Below, piece by piece: positions 18,189-26,355 of a stretch of 64,000 nt of DNA. How positions within the stretch are numbered: the stretch's first letter is position 1; the number at the start of each line of letters is the position of its first letter. This DNA comes from Fodinicola acaciae (GTDB lineage: Bacteria; Actinomycetota; Actinomycetes; Mycobacteriales; HKI-0501), in the NCBI RefSeq assembly GCF_010993745.1, contig NZ_WOTN01000004.1:248001-312000 (forward strand), written 5' to 3'. The position numbers and the translations under genes are program-made. The notes beneath the pieces were generated by a model. It was not told where the DNA came from. It ran no database searches and saw nothing but the letters and a program-made list of their open reading frames with translations.

Positions 18189-19826
18189 TCAGCAGGTGGC
18201 GGCGGTGTTGGGGTCGACCGGACTTCCCCTGGTGGCCATCGTGGTGATCGAGTTTGGCGGGGCCGGCACGATCAGGTAGCTCGGGTTCATGCTGCAGGTG
18301 ACGCGGAACGTGTAACCGTCACCGGATCCGACCGCGACACCGTCGCCGCGGATGGTGATGACCCCGGGCGTACTCGTCGACACCATGAAGCTGCCGTCGG
18401 TGCTCTGGTCCGGTGTGCCGAAGGACGGCAGCGTGCTGATCGTCCAGTGCAGGTTGCTGTAACGCGTCAGCGTCACGTTGCCGCTGGTGAACCGGCGCGG
18501 GTCGGCCAGCTTCATCGGACAGCTGGGCGGCGTCGGGGCCGCGACGGCCTGCGCCGCACAACCCTGGATGTGCGCGCGGATCTGCGACAGATAGACATCG
18601 GTCGCCGCCGTACCCATCGTCGCGCGCAGCGGGAGCTGCGTGGTCGCCGCCTTCGAGTTGCCGGCCGAGGCGACCACCAACGGCTGGTCGGACACCGTCA
18701 CGTACGACGGCACCAGCGACGCCGGCGTGTAGACGCCGGGGAAGACGTTGTAGGTGGTGGCCGTCAGCGTCGCCGGAAAGGACTTGCCGTTGAGCGAGAT
18801 GTAGCTCAGGGCTTTCGGCGCGTTGAGCAGGACGCGCGTGTATGGCTCCGGGATCCGCCAGTGCGACTGGCCGGACGGCGGGTTCTGGTCCTCGACCAGC
18901 GAGAGATAGCCGCTGCCGCTCACCGAGCCACTGGTGATCCGTACCGCGACCAGCCGTTCTTTCTTGTTGTCACCGGCATTCGGGTCGCCGGCGTCCTCGA
19001 GCGAGGCGACCTGCCACGAGGTGCTGAGCGCGTCCGCCGTGAGAAACACGTCGGCACTGGTCGGCTGGGTCGTCGGCCGCGCGATCTGCAGAGCGGTCGT
19101 CACGTTCTTCGCGCGCAACGCGTCCAGGAACTTGCGCGCCGTGTCGACCGGGTCGTCGCCGCGGGTCAGCAGCACGATCACCGGAATGGAGACGGCGACC
19201 AGGATCAGCACCAGCAGGATGCCGCCGCCGACCAGCAGCAGCGGCATCATCGCCTTGTTGCGCTGCGCCGGCGGCGGTGGTCCTCCCGGTCCCCAGCCGG
19301 AGGTCGGCTGGTTCGCCGGATAGCCGCTGGTCGGCTGGGCCGGATAGCCGGTGGTCGGCTGGGCCGGATAGCCGCTGGTGGGCGTCGGGACCGGCGGCAC
19401 TGGTGGCACGCCGCCGGAGGTCTGCTGCGTCGGGTAAGAGGCACCGGAGGTCTGCTGGGTCGGATACGACGTGCCAGATGTCGGTGCCGCGTACGGCGTG
19501 CCGCTGGACGGCTGCTGCGTGCCATAGCCGCTGGTCGGCTGCTGTTGACCCCACTGCTGCTGGCCCCACGTCTGCGCGGCGTACGGGTCGACCGTCGACG
19601 ATGACGGCGTCCCGTACGCCTGCTGCTGCGCGGTCTCCTGTGCGGGCGCCGGCGGCGTGGTGAACGAGCCGCTGGCCGGCTCTTCCTTGCTGGTGCTCAG
19701 CGGCGGCGTGCCATACGGGTTGGACGCGTACGGTTCCGCTGGCTGGCTGGCCGGCACGGAGGTCGTCGGCGGCTGGCTGTCCGGACTGCTCTGGCTTGGC
19801 TGGTCGCCTGGTTCCGGGGTGCTCAC
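18189..19826 (-). CDS. Membrane-anchored protein with Gln/Pro/Ser/Thr-rich repeat head
   Basis: A 545-residue protein. Residues 1-185 are low-complexity, with tandem SGYPAQPT-like and YPTQQTSGA-like units. One membrane helix follows near 195-220 (MPLLLVGGGILLVLILVAVS), then a long extracytoplasmic part. This has an NTF2-like beginning (DPVDTARKFLDALRAKNVTTALQIAR) and a beta-rich C-terminus with paired cysteines. Topology is cytoplasmic Pro-rich head, single helix, secreted domain, as in several actinobacterial anchor or Ser/Thr-kinase-linked proteins. Function is unknown. GTG start; it lies 12 bp downstream of the isomerase-like gene and is probably co-transcribed with it. Confidence 0.78.
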   Translation of the reverse strand: MSTPEPGDQPSQSSPDSQPPTTSVPASQPAEPYASNPYGTPPLSTSKEEPASGSFTTPPAPAQETAQQQAYGTPSSSTVDPYAAQTWGQQQWGQQQPTSGYGTQQPSSGTPYAAPTSGTSYPTQQTSGASYPTQQTSGGVPPVPPVPTPTSGYPAQPTTGYPAQPTSGYPANQPTSGWGPGGPPPPAQRNKAMMPLLLVGGGILLVLILVAVSIPVIVLLTRGDDPVDTARKFLDALRAKNVTTALQIARPTTQPTSADVFLTADALSTSWQVASLEDAGDPNAGDNKKERLVAVRITSGSVSGSGYLSLVEDQNPPSGQSHWRIPEPYTRVLLNAPKALSYISLNGKSFPATLTATTYNVFPGVYTPASLVPSYVTVSDQPLVVASAGNSKAATTQLPLRATMGTAATDVYLSQIRAHIQGCAAQAVAAPTPPSCPMKLADPRRFTSGNVTLTRYSNLHWTISTLPSFGTPDQSTDGSFMVSTSTPGVITIRGDGVAVGSGDGYTFRVTCSMNPSYLIVPAPPNSITTMATRGSPVDPNTAATC

Positions 19827-19838
19827 GACCCCACCCGC

Positions 19839-20711
19839 TCACTGCTCCAGAAGCGTACGCAGGTAGGCAACACTGACGGCGACATCGGTTTTCGGCCCTT
19901 CTCCCTCTGGCGCGCTGGCGAGCTGGATGTCCTGCTCGAGTACGTACCAACCCCGGTAGTCCGCCGCGCCCAACGCGCGAACGACGGCCGCGACATCGAT
20001 GTCACCGGCGCCGAGCGGACGGAAGACGCCGTCGGCGACGGCGTCGCTGAATGGCTGTTTTCCGGTCGCGACCAGGCCGGCCCGGTCGGCGTCGACGTCC
20101 TTGAGATGGACGTGGCCGATCCGGTCCGCGTGCCGGACCGCGAGCTCGACTGGATCACCGCCACCGCACGCCACGTGGCCGGTGTCCAGGCACAGCGGGA
20201 CACCGCTGCCGTCGAGCACGCGCTGGATCTCCGCGGGTTGCTCGACGACCGTCCCGACATGTGGATGCAGGCTGGCCGTCAGTCCGGCCTCGGCGCAGAC
20301 CGCGGCGGCCGCGTCAGCCGTCGCCAGCAGCGTTTTCCACTGCTCGGCGGACAGCTCGGGACGCGTGTCGTAGCCGTCCCGTCCGGTCGCCGCGGCGAGC
20401 ACCACCGAGTCGCCGCCAGCCGCCGTGAACCGTTCGATGCACGCGGCCAACGGCGTACGCCAATCCCAACCGGCCTCGTGCAGGACGAGCGGAGTGAAAC
20501 CGCCGACCAGGGTCAGCGACTCGGCTTCGAGCGCGGCTCTGAGGGCCGGGCCGTCCGCCGGCAGGAACCCGTCCGGACCCGCCTCGGTCGCGGTCACGCC
20601 GAGCTCGCGCATCTCGGCGAGCACCCGCCGCGGCGCCAACTGGTGTCCCCAGCCGGGGACCTCGCTGACCCCCCACGAGATCGGTGCCGCCGCGATTTTC
20701 GGCCCGGACAT
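19839..20711 (-). CDS. Sugar phosphate isomerase/epimerase, IolE (inosose dehydratase)-like
   Basis: A 290-residue AP-endonuclease-2-type TIM barrel. The start APISWGVSEVPGWGHQL is characteristic of IolE-like 2-keto-myo-inositol dehydratases. Metal-ligand regions are HPHVGT, CLDTGHVACGGGDP, IGHVHLKDVD and the C-terminal Glu in YVLEQDI. The reaction in IolE is dehydration of 2-keto-myo-inositol. No other iol genes are present, so it may serve another sugar; I give no gene symbol for that reason. The ATG at 20711 is well placed; the upstream 358 bp are non-coding. Confidence 0.85.
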   Translation of the reverse strand: MSGPKIAAAPISWGVSEVPGWGHQLAPRRVLAEMRELGVTATEAGPDGFLPADGPALRAALEAESLTLVGGFTPLVLHEAGWDWRTPLAACIERFTAAGGDSVVLAAATGRDGYDTRPELSAEQWKTLLATADAAAAVCAEAGLTASLHPHVGTVVEQPAEIQRVLDGSGVPLCLDTGHVACGGGDPVELAVRHADRIGHVHLKDVDADRAGLVATGKQPFSDAVADGVFRPLGAGDIDVAAVVRALGAADYRGWYVLEQDIQLASAPEGEGPKTDVAVSVAYLRTLLEQ

Positions 20712-21069
20712 GTGGCTCCAAGTCGTCAGGTGGCTTCACGCCGTCGGATCTTTCAGCGTGAGGCTATCCGACCGCTGCCACCCCCGGCGAAACGTCCGGC
20801 TCACCCTTTCGCACAGTTCTTCCGCCCGCTTGGCGTGTCGGCCCCCGCGACACGCCGCCCCCACCGCAAAACTGTCGTACCCCACCGATTATGTTGCCCC
20901 CACCCATTCCGGGTGGGGGGTGGGTGTGAGGACGTTCCCATCTCGAAAATGTTTGTCAGGGGTGCCTCTCGACCCACCCCCCGCCCCGAGCACTGGGTGG
21001 GGGTCAAAAGTGCCATGGGGGTATGACAGTTTCGCGCCGTAGCGGGTAAATCGGTGCGGTCGGCGTTCG
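20712..21069. other. Non-coding 358-bp region with several hairpins and G/C tracts
   Basis: No gene is supported here. It contains a 9-bp hairpin (20832-20840 with 20848-20856), a C/G-tract hairpin (20897-20905 with 20911-20919), further G- and C-runs to about 21008, and an outer inverted repeat. The outer arms are AAACTGTCGTACCCC (ending 20883) and its near-complement at 21018-21032, with 14 of 15 bases pairing and about 134 bp between. The composition and the outer arms set it apart from the flanking genes. Confidence 0.6.
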
Positions 21070-21561
21070 CTATGGCAGCTGGTTGGCCTGCTCCTTGTAG
21101 TACGCCCGCATGGCCGGGAAGTAGTCGGCGAAATCTGGCAGCGCGGTGTCGTGGTGCGCCGCCATGAGCATGTCCAGGTAATACTCCCAGCCGGGACCGA
21201 CCTCGTCGGCGCCGATGCCGGCCGGGTCCAGGTGCTGGACGAACCGGAGGCCGGTCGAGTCACCCTGGCCGGTCAGCCACACCTCCATCCGCCAGTTGCC
21301 AAACTGGTCGCTCGACGAGAGCGCGAGATGGCGCGGCGGCTCGCAGGCGTCGATCCGCAGGTCGCACCAGGGCGCACCTTCCTCGTACGACATCTGCACC
21401 TCGACCGTTCGCCCCACGCCGGCCTCGCCGCGCCACGGGCCATACCAGCGCGCCGTCCGCGACGACTCGGTGAGGCTGGCCCACACGTCGTCGACGGAGC
21501 CGCGGAGCGTACGTGTGATCTCCAGGTCGCCACCGGCCAACAACCGTCCAGTCGGCTTCAT
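21070..21561 (-). CDS. SRPBCC (START/AHA1-like) family protein
   Basis: A 163-residue protein of the helix-grip fold used for binding hydrophobic ligands. It shows the AHA1/polyketide-cyclase pattern: LEITRTLRGSVDDVWASLTESSRTARWYGPW near the start, a beta-rich centre, and GWEYYLDMLMA near the end. Its ATG overlaps the stop of the ArsR gene upstream (ATGA), and GGAGGAG precedes it. ArsR plus SRPBCC pairs are very common in actinomycetes, the ArsR probably controlling its own operon. The ligand is unknown. Confidence 0.9.
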   Translation of the reverse strand: MKPTGRLLAGGDLEITRTLRGSVDDVWASLTESSRTARWYGPWRGEAGVGRTVEVQMSYEEGAPWCDLRIDACEPPRHLALSSSDQFGNWRMEVWLTGQGDSTGLRFVQHLDPAGIGADEVGPGWEYYLDMLMAAHHDTALPDFADYFPAMRAYYKEQANQLP

Positions 21562-21917
21562 CCCGTCTCCTCCCGATCCTGCGCACGCTCGCGACGCGCG
21601 CGGTAAACCTCGGTCTGCAGTGCGTCGAACCGGTGCTCCCAGTCCGCCGGCCGGCGGAACTGGTCGATCCACTCGGCGATCTCGTCCAGCGGCGCCGGGT
21701 CGAGCCGATAGATCCGCTCGCGGCCGACCAGCTCGTCGTGCACCAGGCCGCACTCGCGGAGCACGCGCAGGTGGCGGCTCACCGCCGGCCGGCTGATGTC
21801 AAAGGACGCCGCGATCTCACCGGCCGTACGCCGCGAGTCGCGCAGCATCACGAGGATCCGGCGGCGGACCGGATCCGCGATGGCGCTCGCTGCTCGCACG
21901 GCAAAAGCGTAACACAT
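21558..21917 (-). CDS. ArsR-family transcriptional regulator (SRPBCC-linked type)
   Basis: A 119-residue winged-helix protein beginning MCYAFAVRAASAIADPVRRRILVML. The recognition helix region is FDISRPAVSRHLRVLRECGLV and the wing VGRERIYRLDPAPLDEIAEWI. It lacks the metal-binding cysteines of the other ArsR at 16.8 kb. It overlaps the SRPBCC gene by 4 bp. The subfamily (PF12840-like, often annotated as a winged helix-turn-helix regulator) typically represses the adjacent SRPBCC gene. A region TAACACATTGGTTACAT just before its start is a possible autoregulatory dyad. Confidence 0.9.
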   Translation of the reverse strand: MCYAFAVRAASAIADPVRRRILVMLRDSRRTAGEIAASFDISRPAVSRHLRVLRECGLVHDELVGRERIYRLDPAPLDEIAEWIDQFRRPADWEHRFDALQTEVYRARRERAQDREETG

Positions 21918-22020
21918 TGGTTACATGTCGCCTTTGTCTATGTTCCGCATGACCTGTGAGCAACAGCCAGATGAACTCTGATTGCGGCGGTTGCCGTACG
22001 CGCGGCCCGCGGCGCTCCAT

Positions 22021-23166
22021 ATGAGGGTGACTACCGGTCTGATCATCGTTGTCGTCGTCACCGCACTGGCGTTCGACTTCACCAACGGCTTTCACGACAC
22101 GGCCAACGCGATGGCGACCTCGATCGCCACCGGCGCGCTGAAACCGAAGATCGCCGTGCTGGTGTCGGCGACGCTGAACCTGGTCGGCGCCTTCCTGTCC
22201 ATCTCGGTCGCGGCGACCATCGCCTCCGGCGTGGTGGACGCCAAGGTCGTCACGCCGCAGGTGGTCTTCGCCGGCCTGGTCGGCGCGATCGCCTGGAACC
22301 TCGTCACCTGGTATTTCGGCCTGCCGTCCTCCTCATCGCACGCGCTCATCGGCGGCGTGGTCGGCGCGACCCTGGTGGCGCTCGGTCCGGCCGCGGTGAA
22401 GTTCGGCGGCATCGTGTCCAAAGTGCTGATCCCGGCGGTCGTATCGCCGCTGTTGGCCGCGCTCGTCGCCGGCGTCGCGACCTACGTGGCGTACGTCCTC
22501 ACCGACCGGCAGCGGCAGTCGACGGTGAAGACCGGTTTCCGGGTCGGCCAGATCGCCTCGGCCTCGCTGGTGTCGCTCGCGCACGGCACGAACGACGCGC
22601 AGAAGACCATGGGAGTGATCACGCTCGCGCTGATCACCGGCGGCCTGCTGCCGGCCGGCTCGGCGCCGCCGGTCTGGGTCATCCTGAGCGCCGGCCTGGC
22701 CATCGCGCTCGGCACCTACATCGGCGGCTGGCGGGTCATCCGTACGCTCGGCAAGGGCCTGACCGAGATCGAGAGCCCGCAGGGTTTCGCCGCGGAGACC
22801 TCGTCGGCGGTGGTCATCCTCGCCTCGTCGCACGCCGGTTTTCCGCTCTCCACAACGCACGTCTGCTCCGGCGGCATCATCGGCGCCGGCGTGGGCAAGC
22901 GGCTGGCCCGGGTGCGGTGGTCGGTCGCCGGCAAGATGGCGGTCGCCTGGATCCTCACGCTGCCGGCCGCCGCCATCGTCGGCGCGCTGGTGGGCCAGGG
23001 CGCCAGCGCACTCGGCGCCGCCGGCGTGTGGATCATGGCCGCGGTGGTGGCCGCGTTCGCGCTCGGCATCTGGCTGCTGTCGCGGCGCAACACCGTCGAC
23101 GCCGGAAACGTCAACGATCCGGTCGATTCGGCGTCCGAGCCGGTCCCGACCGCCGCTGGAGTGTGA
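22021..23166 (+). CDS. pit: Low-affinity inorganic phosphate transporter, PiT family
   Basis: A 381-residue phosphate:cation symporter of the cytoplasmic membrane. Both copies of the PiT signature are present: FDFTNGFHDTANAMA (about 20-34) and LAHGTNDAQKTMGVI (about 193-207), each with the conserved Asn-Asp/His-Asp core. About ten hydrophobic helices are visible in two homologous halves. The ATG at 22021 is chosen because it immediately precedes the first helix. The next gene, 7 bp downstream, encodes a small membrane protein that commonly accompanies pit in actinomycetes. Confidence 0.94.
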   Translation: MRVTTGLIIVVVVTALAFDFTNGFHDTANAMATSIATGALKPKIAVLVSATLNLVGAFLSISVAATIASGVVDAKVVTPQVVFAGLVGAIAWNLVTWYFGLPSSSSHALIGGVVGATLVALGPAAVKFGGIVSKVLIPAVVSPLLAALVAGVATYVAYVLTDRQRQSTVKTGFRVGQIASASLVSLAHGTNDAQKTMGVITLALITGGLLPAGSAPPVWVILSAGLAIALGTYIGGWRVIRTLGKGLTEIESPQGFAAETSSAVVILASSHAGFPLSTTHVCSGGIIGAGVGKRLARVRWSVAGKMAVAWILTLPAAAIVGALVGQGASALGAAGVWIMAAVVAAFALGIWLLSRRNTVDAGNVNDPVDSASEPVPTAAGV

Positions 23167-23173
23167 GGCCGAC

Positions 23174-23413
23174 ATGATCGAATGGGGAACACTCGGCGTC
23201 GTCGTACTGACCTCGCTGGTCGCCGGCGTCGTGATCGTCACGCTGTTCGCGCTCGGCATCGTGTCGTTGAGCAAGGCACCGCCGCTGCGCGCGCGTAACG
23301 ACGGCAAGGCCGAGGACGGCAGGCCGGGCTGGTACGTGCCGGCCGTCGCCTGTTTCCTCGCCTGCGCCGCCGCGATCGTCTACGGCGTGGTCGTCATGCT
23401 CAGCAAGGGCTGA
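23174..23413 (+). CDS. Small two-helix membrane protein linked to pit
   Basis: A 79-residue protein with two hydrophobic helices (about 7-32 and 54-75) joined by a charged loop (KAPPLRARNDGKAEDGRPGWY). It starts 7 bp after pit, with no gap for a promoter, so it is very probably co-transcribed. Proteins of this size and layout often follow pit genes in actinobacteria and may be accessory subunits, but no function has been shown that I know of. Confidence 0.8.
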   Translation: MIEWGTLGVVVLTSLVAGVVIVTLFALGIVSLSKAPPLRARNDGKAEDGRPGWYVPAVACFLACAAAIVYGVVVMLSKG

Positions 23414-23506
23414 CGATCTCCACCTCCTTCTCCACCCGCGGATGGTCCAACTCCACCCACCTCCGTCCGTAGCGTCAGAGCCGTCAACGACGCTCAGGAG
23501 GCGCAG

Positions 23507-23725
23507 ATGCAGGTCCTTTTCGATTATTTGTTGCTACGCATGGTCTATGTCGGCGCGGTCGCGGTCGGCCTGATCATCCTTGGCTTCGTGGCCATGGTGA
23601 TCCTCAAGAAACTCGAGCTGTGGGATCGCGTACGTGCGTTCCTGGAGCCGATCCTCCGGCAGAAGCTCAAGGAGCGGGGCGGCATCGCGTCGGTCATCGA
23701 GCAGCGGATCGGAGAGAAGAAATGA
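23507..23725 (+). CDS. Small membrane protein of unknown function
   Basis: A 72-residue protein with one N-terminal hydrophobic helix (about 5-33, containing YVGAVAVGLIILGFVAMVIL) and a basic amphipathic tail (KKLELWDRVRAFLEPILRQKLKER). AGGAGG precedes the ATG. Its stop overlaps the next start (ATGA). It leads a four-gene unit of two tiny membrane proteins, a sensor kinase and a response regulator, so a role in signalling to the kinase or in envelope stress is conceivable. I do not recognise the family. Confidence 0.78.
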   Translation: MQVLFDYLLLRMVYVGAVAVGLIILGFVAMVILKKLELWDRVRAFLEPILRQKLKERGGIASVIEQRIGEKK

Positions 23726-23847
23726 ACGCCTCCGACATCCTGTTCGAGATCCTCATGGAGCGCCTGCTGATCGGCGCGGGTATTTTCGTCGGTGTCATCG
23801 TCCTGCTTTTCGTACTGGCTTTCCTGTACAAGAAGTTCGTGAAGTAA
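23722..23847 (+). CDS. 41-residue membrane peptide
   Basis: A very short gene starting at the ATG that overlaps the preceding stop (ATGA), with GGAGA just upstream. The peptide has an acidic start (MNASDILFEILMERL), one strong hydrophobic helix (about 16-36) and a basic tail YKKFVK. The gene order and coupling argue that it is real despite its size. It lies 12 bp before the sensor-kinase gene. Its function is unknown; small membrane peptides of this sort often modulate a membrane partner. Confidence 0.68.
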   Translation: MNASDILFEILMERLLIGAGIFVGVIVLLFVLAFLYKKFVK

Positions 23848-23859
23848 TCGGGGTCGCGG

Positions 23860-25005
23860 TTGAACCGGTACGTCGCGCGGATGCGCCAGTGGTTCGGCAG
23901 CGCCGACCCGGAAACCGGCCTGGCGATGCGACTGCTCGGCACCGCGTTGCTGGTGGCCAACCTGATCCTGGCGCGGCCAGGCGGTCCGCCGCTGCTCGGC
24001 TGGAGTGTGCTGCTGGTCGCCTTCGCCGCCTGGATCTTCTACGTGGTCGGCGATCCGCGTTGGCCTGTCCCCGCGGCGATTGGTCTGGTGGCGGCCTCGG
24101 CGCTGCCGACCTTGCTGCTCGGACCGACGCGCGACAACACCGCGGTTTTCGCGGTGTGCATTCCCTTCGCGGTGTTGGCGGCGCACATTCGCGTACGCGT
24201 GTGGGTCGTCGTCGCGGTCAGCGTTGCCGAGATCGCCGTCGCGATCGCCGGACTGACGCTGTTTGGTCGCGGTGCCACCGAAATCGTCAGCGACATCGCG
24301 GTCCTGGTGGTGCTCGGCGCGTTTGGCCTGGCCCGCCGGCAATACCGGATCCACGCGCAACAGACGCAGGACCTGCTCGTGCAGACGCGGCTGGCACAGC
24401 GCGAGAAGGCACGTGCGGCCGCACTCGACGAGCGCGCACGGATCGCTCGCGAAATGCATGACGTGCTCGCGCATTCGCTTGGTGCGCTGAGCGTGCAACT
24501 CGATGTCGCGGAGGCATTGTTGAGCGAGCGCGGAGACGTCGAAAACGCACTCGCGCGCGTACGCCGGTCGCGCCGGCTCGCCGTCGACGGCCTGGCCGAG
24601 GCACGCGCCGCGGTGGCCGCGCTGCGCGCGGACATCCCGCCGCTGGCCGACGCGCTGACCGAGTTGGCCGGTGCGTACGCGCGCGACCATGATGTCGAGG
24701 TGGACTTCCAGACGACCGGCGAGCCCGTGCCGCTGTCGCCGGCGGCCGAGGTGTCGCTGCTGCGTACGGCTCGGGAAGCGCTGACCAACGCGGCAAAACA
24801 CGCGCCGGGTGCGCCGGTCGCGATGACGCTGGCGTACGCGGACGGCTGGGTCAGGCTGGTCGTACGCAACCCGGCTTTGGCCGAGGAGACCGGAAACGGC
24901 TATGGCCTCGCCGGCATGCGCGAGCGGATCGCCCTGCTGGAAGGAAAACTGCGCGCCGGCTGGGACGGCGAGTGCTGGCAGGTGGTCGCCGAGGTGCCGG
25001 TGTGA
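23860..25005 (+). CDS. Two-component sensor histidine kinase, HisKA_3 type
   Basis: About 381 residues. Four or five hydrophobic helices span about 22-150. A coiled linker precedes the dimerisation helix with the phospho-His in REMHDVLAHSLGALSVQL (about residue 203). The HATPase domain has REALTNAAKHAPGAPV (N-box) and NGYGLAGMRERIALLEG. The TTG start at 23860 is tentative; ATG at 23881 is the next choice. The stop overlaps the regulator's GTG start. The signal sensed is unknown; the two small membrane proteins encoded immediately upstream are candidate partners. Confidence 0.9.
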   Translation: MNRYVARMRQWFGSADPETGLAMRLLGTALLVANLILARPGGPPLLGWSVLLVAFAAWIFYVVGDPRWPVPAAIGLVAASALPTLLLGPTRDNTAVFAVCIPFAVLAAHIRVRVWVVVAVSVAEIAVAIAGLTLFGRGATEIVSDIAVLVVLGAFGLARRQYRIHAQQTQDLLVQTRLAQREKARAAALDERARIAREMHDVLAHSLGALSVQLDVAEALLSERGDVENALARVRRSRRLAVDGLAEARAAVAALRADIPPLADALTELAGAYARDHDVEVDFQTTGEPVPLSPAAEVSLLRTAREALTNAAKHAPGAPVAMTLAYADGWVRLVVRNPALAEETGNGYGLAGMRERIALLEGKLRAGWDGECWQVVAEVPV

Positions 25006-25637
25006 TCCGCGTGCTCGTGGTCGACGACCAGCAGCTCATGCGCGAGGGTTTGGTGGCACTGCTGGACATGCTCGACGACGTCGAGGTGGTCGGCAACGCT
25101 GGCAACGGGCGGGACGCGCTGGCGCGACTCGCCGAGACGCCGGCCGACGTGGTGCTGATGGACCTGCGCATGCCGGTGCTCGACGGCGTCGACACCACGA
25201 AGCAGATTTCCGCTCGCTATCCGGAAACCGCGGTCCTGGTCCTGACGACGTACGACGACGACTCGTCCATCGCCGCCGCGTTGCAGGCGGGTGCGCGCGG
25301 ATATCTCACCAAAGACGCCGGCCGGGTGGAGATCGCCGCCGCGGTCCGGTCGGCCGCCGCCGGCCAGTCGACCTTCGATCCGGCGGTGTCGGCGCGGCTG
25401 GTCGCGGCGTTGAGCCGCGCGGAACCGGCGAAACGCGAGCTGCCGGACGGACTGACCGAGCGAGAAGGCCAGATTCTCGCGTTGATCGGCCGCGGCCTCA
25501 GCAATGCCGAGATCGCCGCGCAGCTGTTCATCGGCCAGGCGACGGTGAAGACCCACATCAACAACGCGTTCGCGAAGATCGGCGCCCGCAACCGCGCCGA
25601 CGCCACTCGTTACGCGTACGACCACGACCTCAGCTGA
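25002..25637 (+). CDS. Two-component response regulator, NarL/LuxR family
   Basis: A 211-residue partner of the kinase just upstream; the GTG start overlaps the kinase stop (GTGA). The receiver has VDDQQLMREGL, the phosphoacceptor Asp in VVLMDLRMPVLDG and Lys in YLTKDAG. The LuxR helix-turn-helix is LTEREGQILALIGRGLSNAEIAAQL...ATVKTHINNAFAKIG. Its end overlaps the convergent TetR gene by 8 bp. Targets are unknown. Confidence 0.94.
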   Translation: MIRVLVVDDQQLMREGLVALLDMLDDVEVVGNAGNGRDALARLAETPADVVLMDLRMPVLDGVDTTKQISARYPETAVLVLTTYDDDSSIAAALQAGARGYLTKDAGRVEIAAAVRSAAAGQSTFDPAVSARLVAALSRAEPAKRELPDGLTEREGQILALIGRGLSNAEIAAQLFIGQATVKTHINNAFAKIGARNRADATRYAYDHDLS

Positions 25638-26280
25638 TCGCGGCCTCGACCTCGGCCGCATAGAGCAGCGCCGGATCGAAGGTCATGCCGGTGAAATGGC
25701 CGGCGATCTCCAGGCTGAGCACGCCCTGCATCCGCGTCCAGAAGACGAGCGCCCGGCGCAGCACGGCCTCCGACACGCCGTCGTCCGGAGACCACGCGCG
25801 ATGTGTCGCCAGGTCCTTCTCGAAGGCCGCGGCGGCCGCGGACGTGGCCGGCGGGGCGAGCTGGGCGAAGGCGTCGACCAGCACGGCCATCATGCGTGCC
25901 GTGATCGCGGTGGCCTCCGGTGGCGCGTGATAGCCGGGCACCGGTGTGCCGTAGATGAGCAGATAGCGATGCGGCTCCGCGACGGCCCACTCGCGGGTCG
26001 CCTGCGCCAGCGCGGAGAGCTTGGCCGCGGGCGTACGAGCTGACGCGGCCGCGGCCTCGCAGGCGTCGGCCAGGTCGCGGTAAGCCTCGAGCACGAGCTC
26101 GGTGATCAGCTCGTCGCGGCCGGCGTAGTAGCGATAGAGCGCCGGACCGCTCATCCCCATCTGTTTGGCGATCGCGTTCAGCGACAGCGCCGACGCACCG
26201 GTCGTGGCGACCTGGCTCCACGCGTGCGTCCTGATCTCGTCGCGTACCTGCTCGCGATAGCGCTGCCGTGGACCGGCCAT
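25630..26280 (-). CDS. TetR-family transcriptional regulator
   Basis: A 216-residue repressor. The N-terminal helix-turn-helix reads ALSLNAIAKQMGMSGPALYRYYAGRDELI (about 30-58), and the C-terminal part is of the TetR_C_13/WHG type (PHRYLLIYGTPVPGYHAP is typical of that group). It is divergent from the alcohol-dehydrogenase-like gene with 75 bp between. That intergenic DNA contains a perfect 10-bp palindrome and AT-rich repeats, so the pair is probably a self-contained regulator/target unit. Confidence 0.92.
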   Translation of the reverse strand: MAGPRQRYREQVRDEIRTHAWSQVATTGASALSLNAIAKQMGMSGPALYRYYAGRDELITELVLEAYRDLADACEAAAASARTPAAKLSALAQATREWAVAEPHRYLLIYGTPVPGYHAPPEATAITARMMAVLVDAFAQLAPPATSAAAAAFEKDLATHRAWSPDDGVSEAVLRRALVFWTRMQGVLSLEIAGHFTGMTFDPALLYAAEVEAAIS

Positions 26281-26355
26281 GGCGACCCCTTGCTTGACAT
26301 CGTGAATGTGAGGTCATCATACTCTAGTTATAACTTCTAACTCTAGCGAGAGGCT
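26281..26355. promoter_or_regulatory. Divergent promoter/operator between tetR and oxidoreductase
   Basis: TTGACA (26294-26299) and CATACT (26318-26323), 18 bp apart, form a plausible plus-strand promoter. Just downstream lie two ACTCTAG direct repeats around the perfect palindrome AGTTATAACT (26326-26335). A TetR dimer bound there would sit on the start region of the dehydrogenase transcript. Confidence 0.5.

Noticed and set aside
20106-21026. Plus-strand frame spanning the IolE-like gene and the hairpin region
   Set aside because: Antisense shadow with no start signal; it mixes two unrelated compositions.
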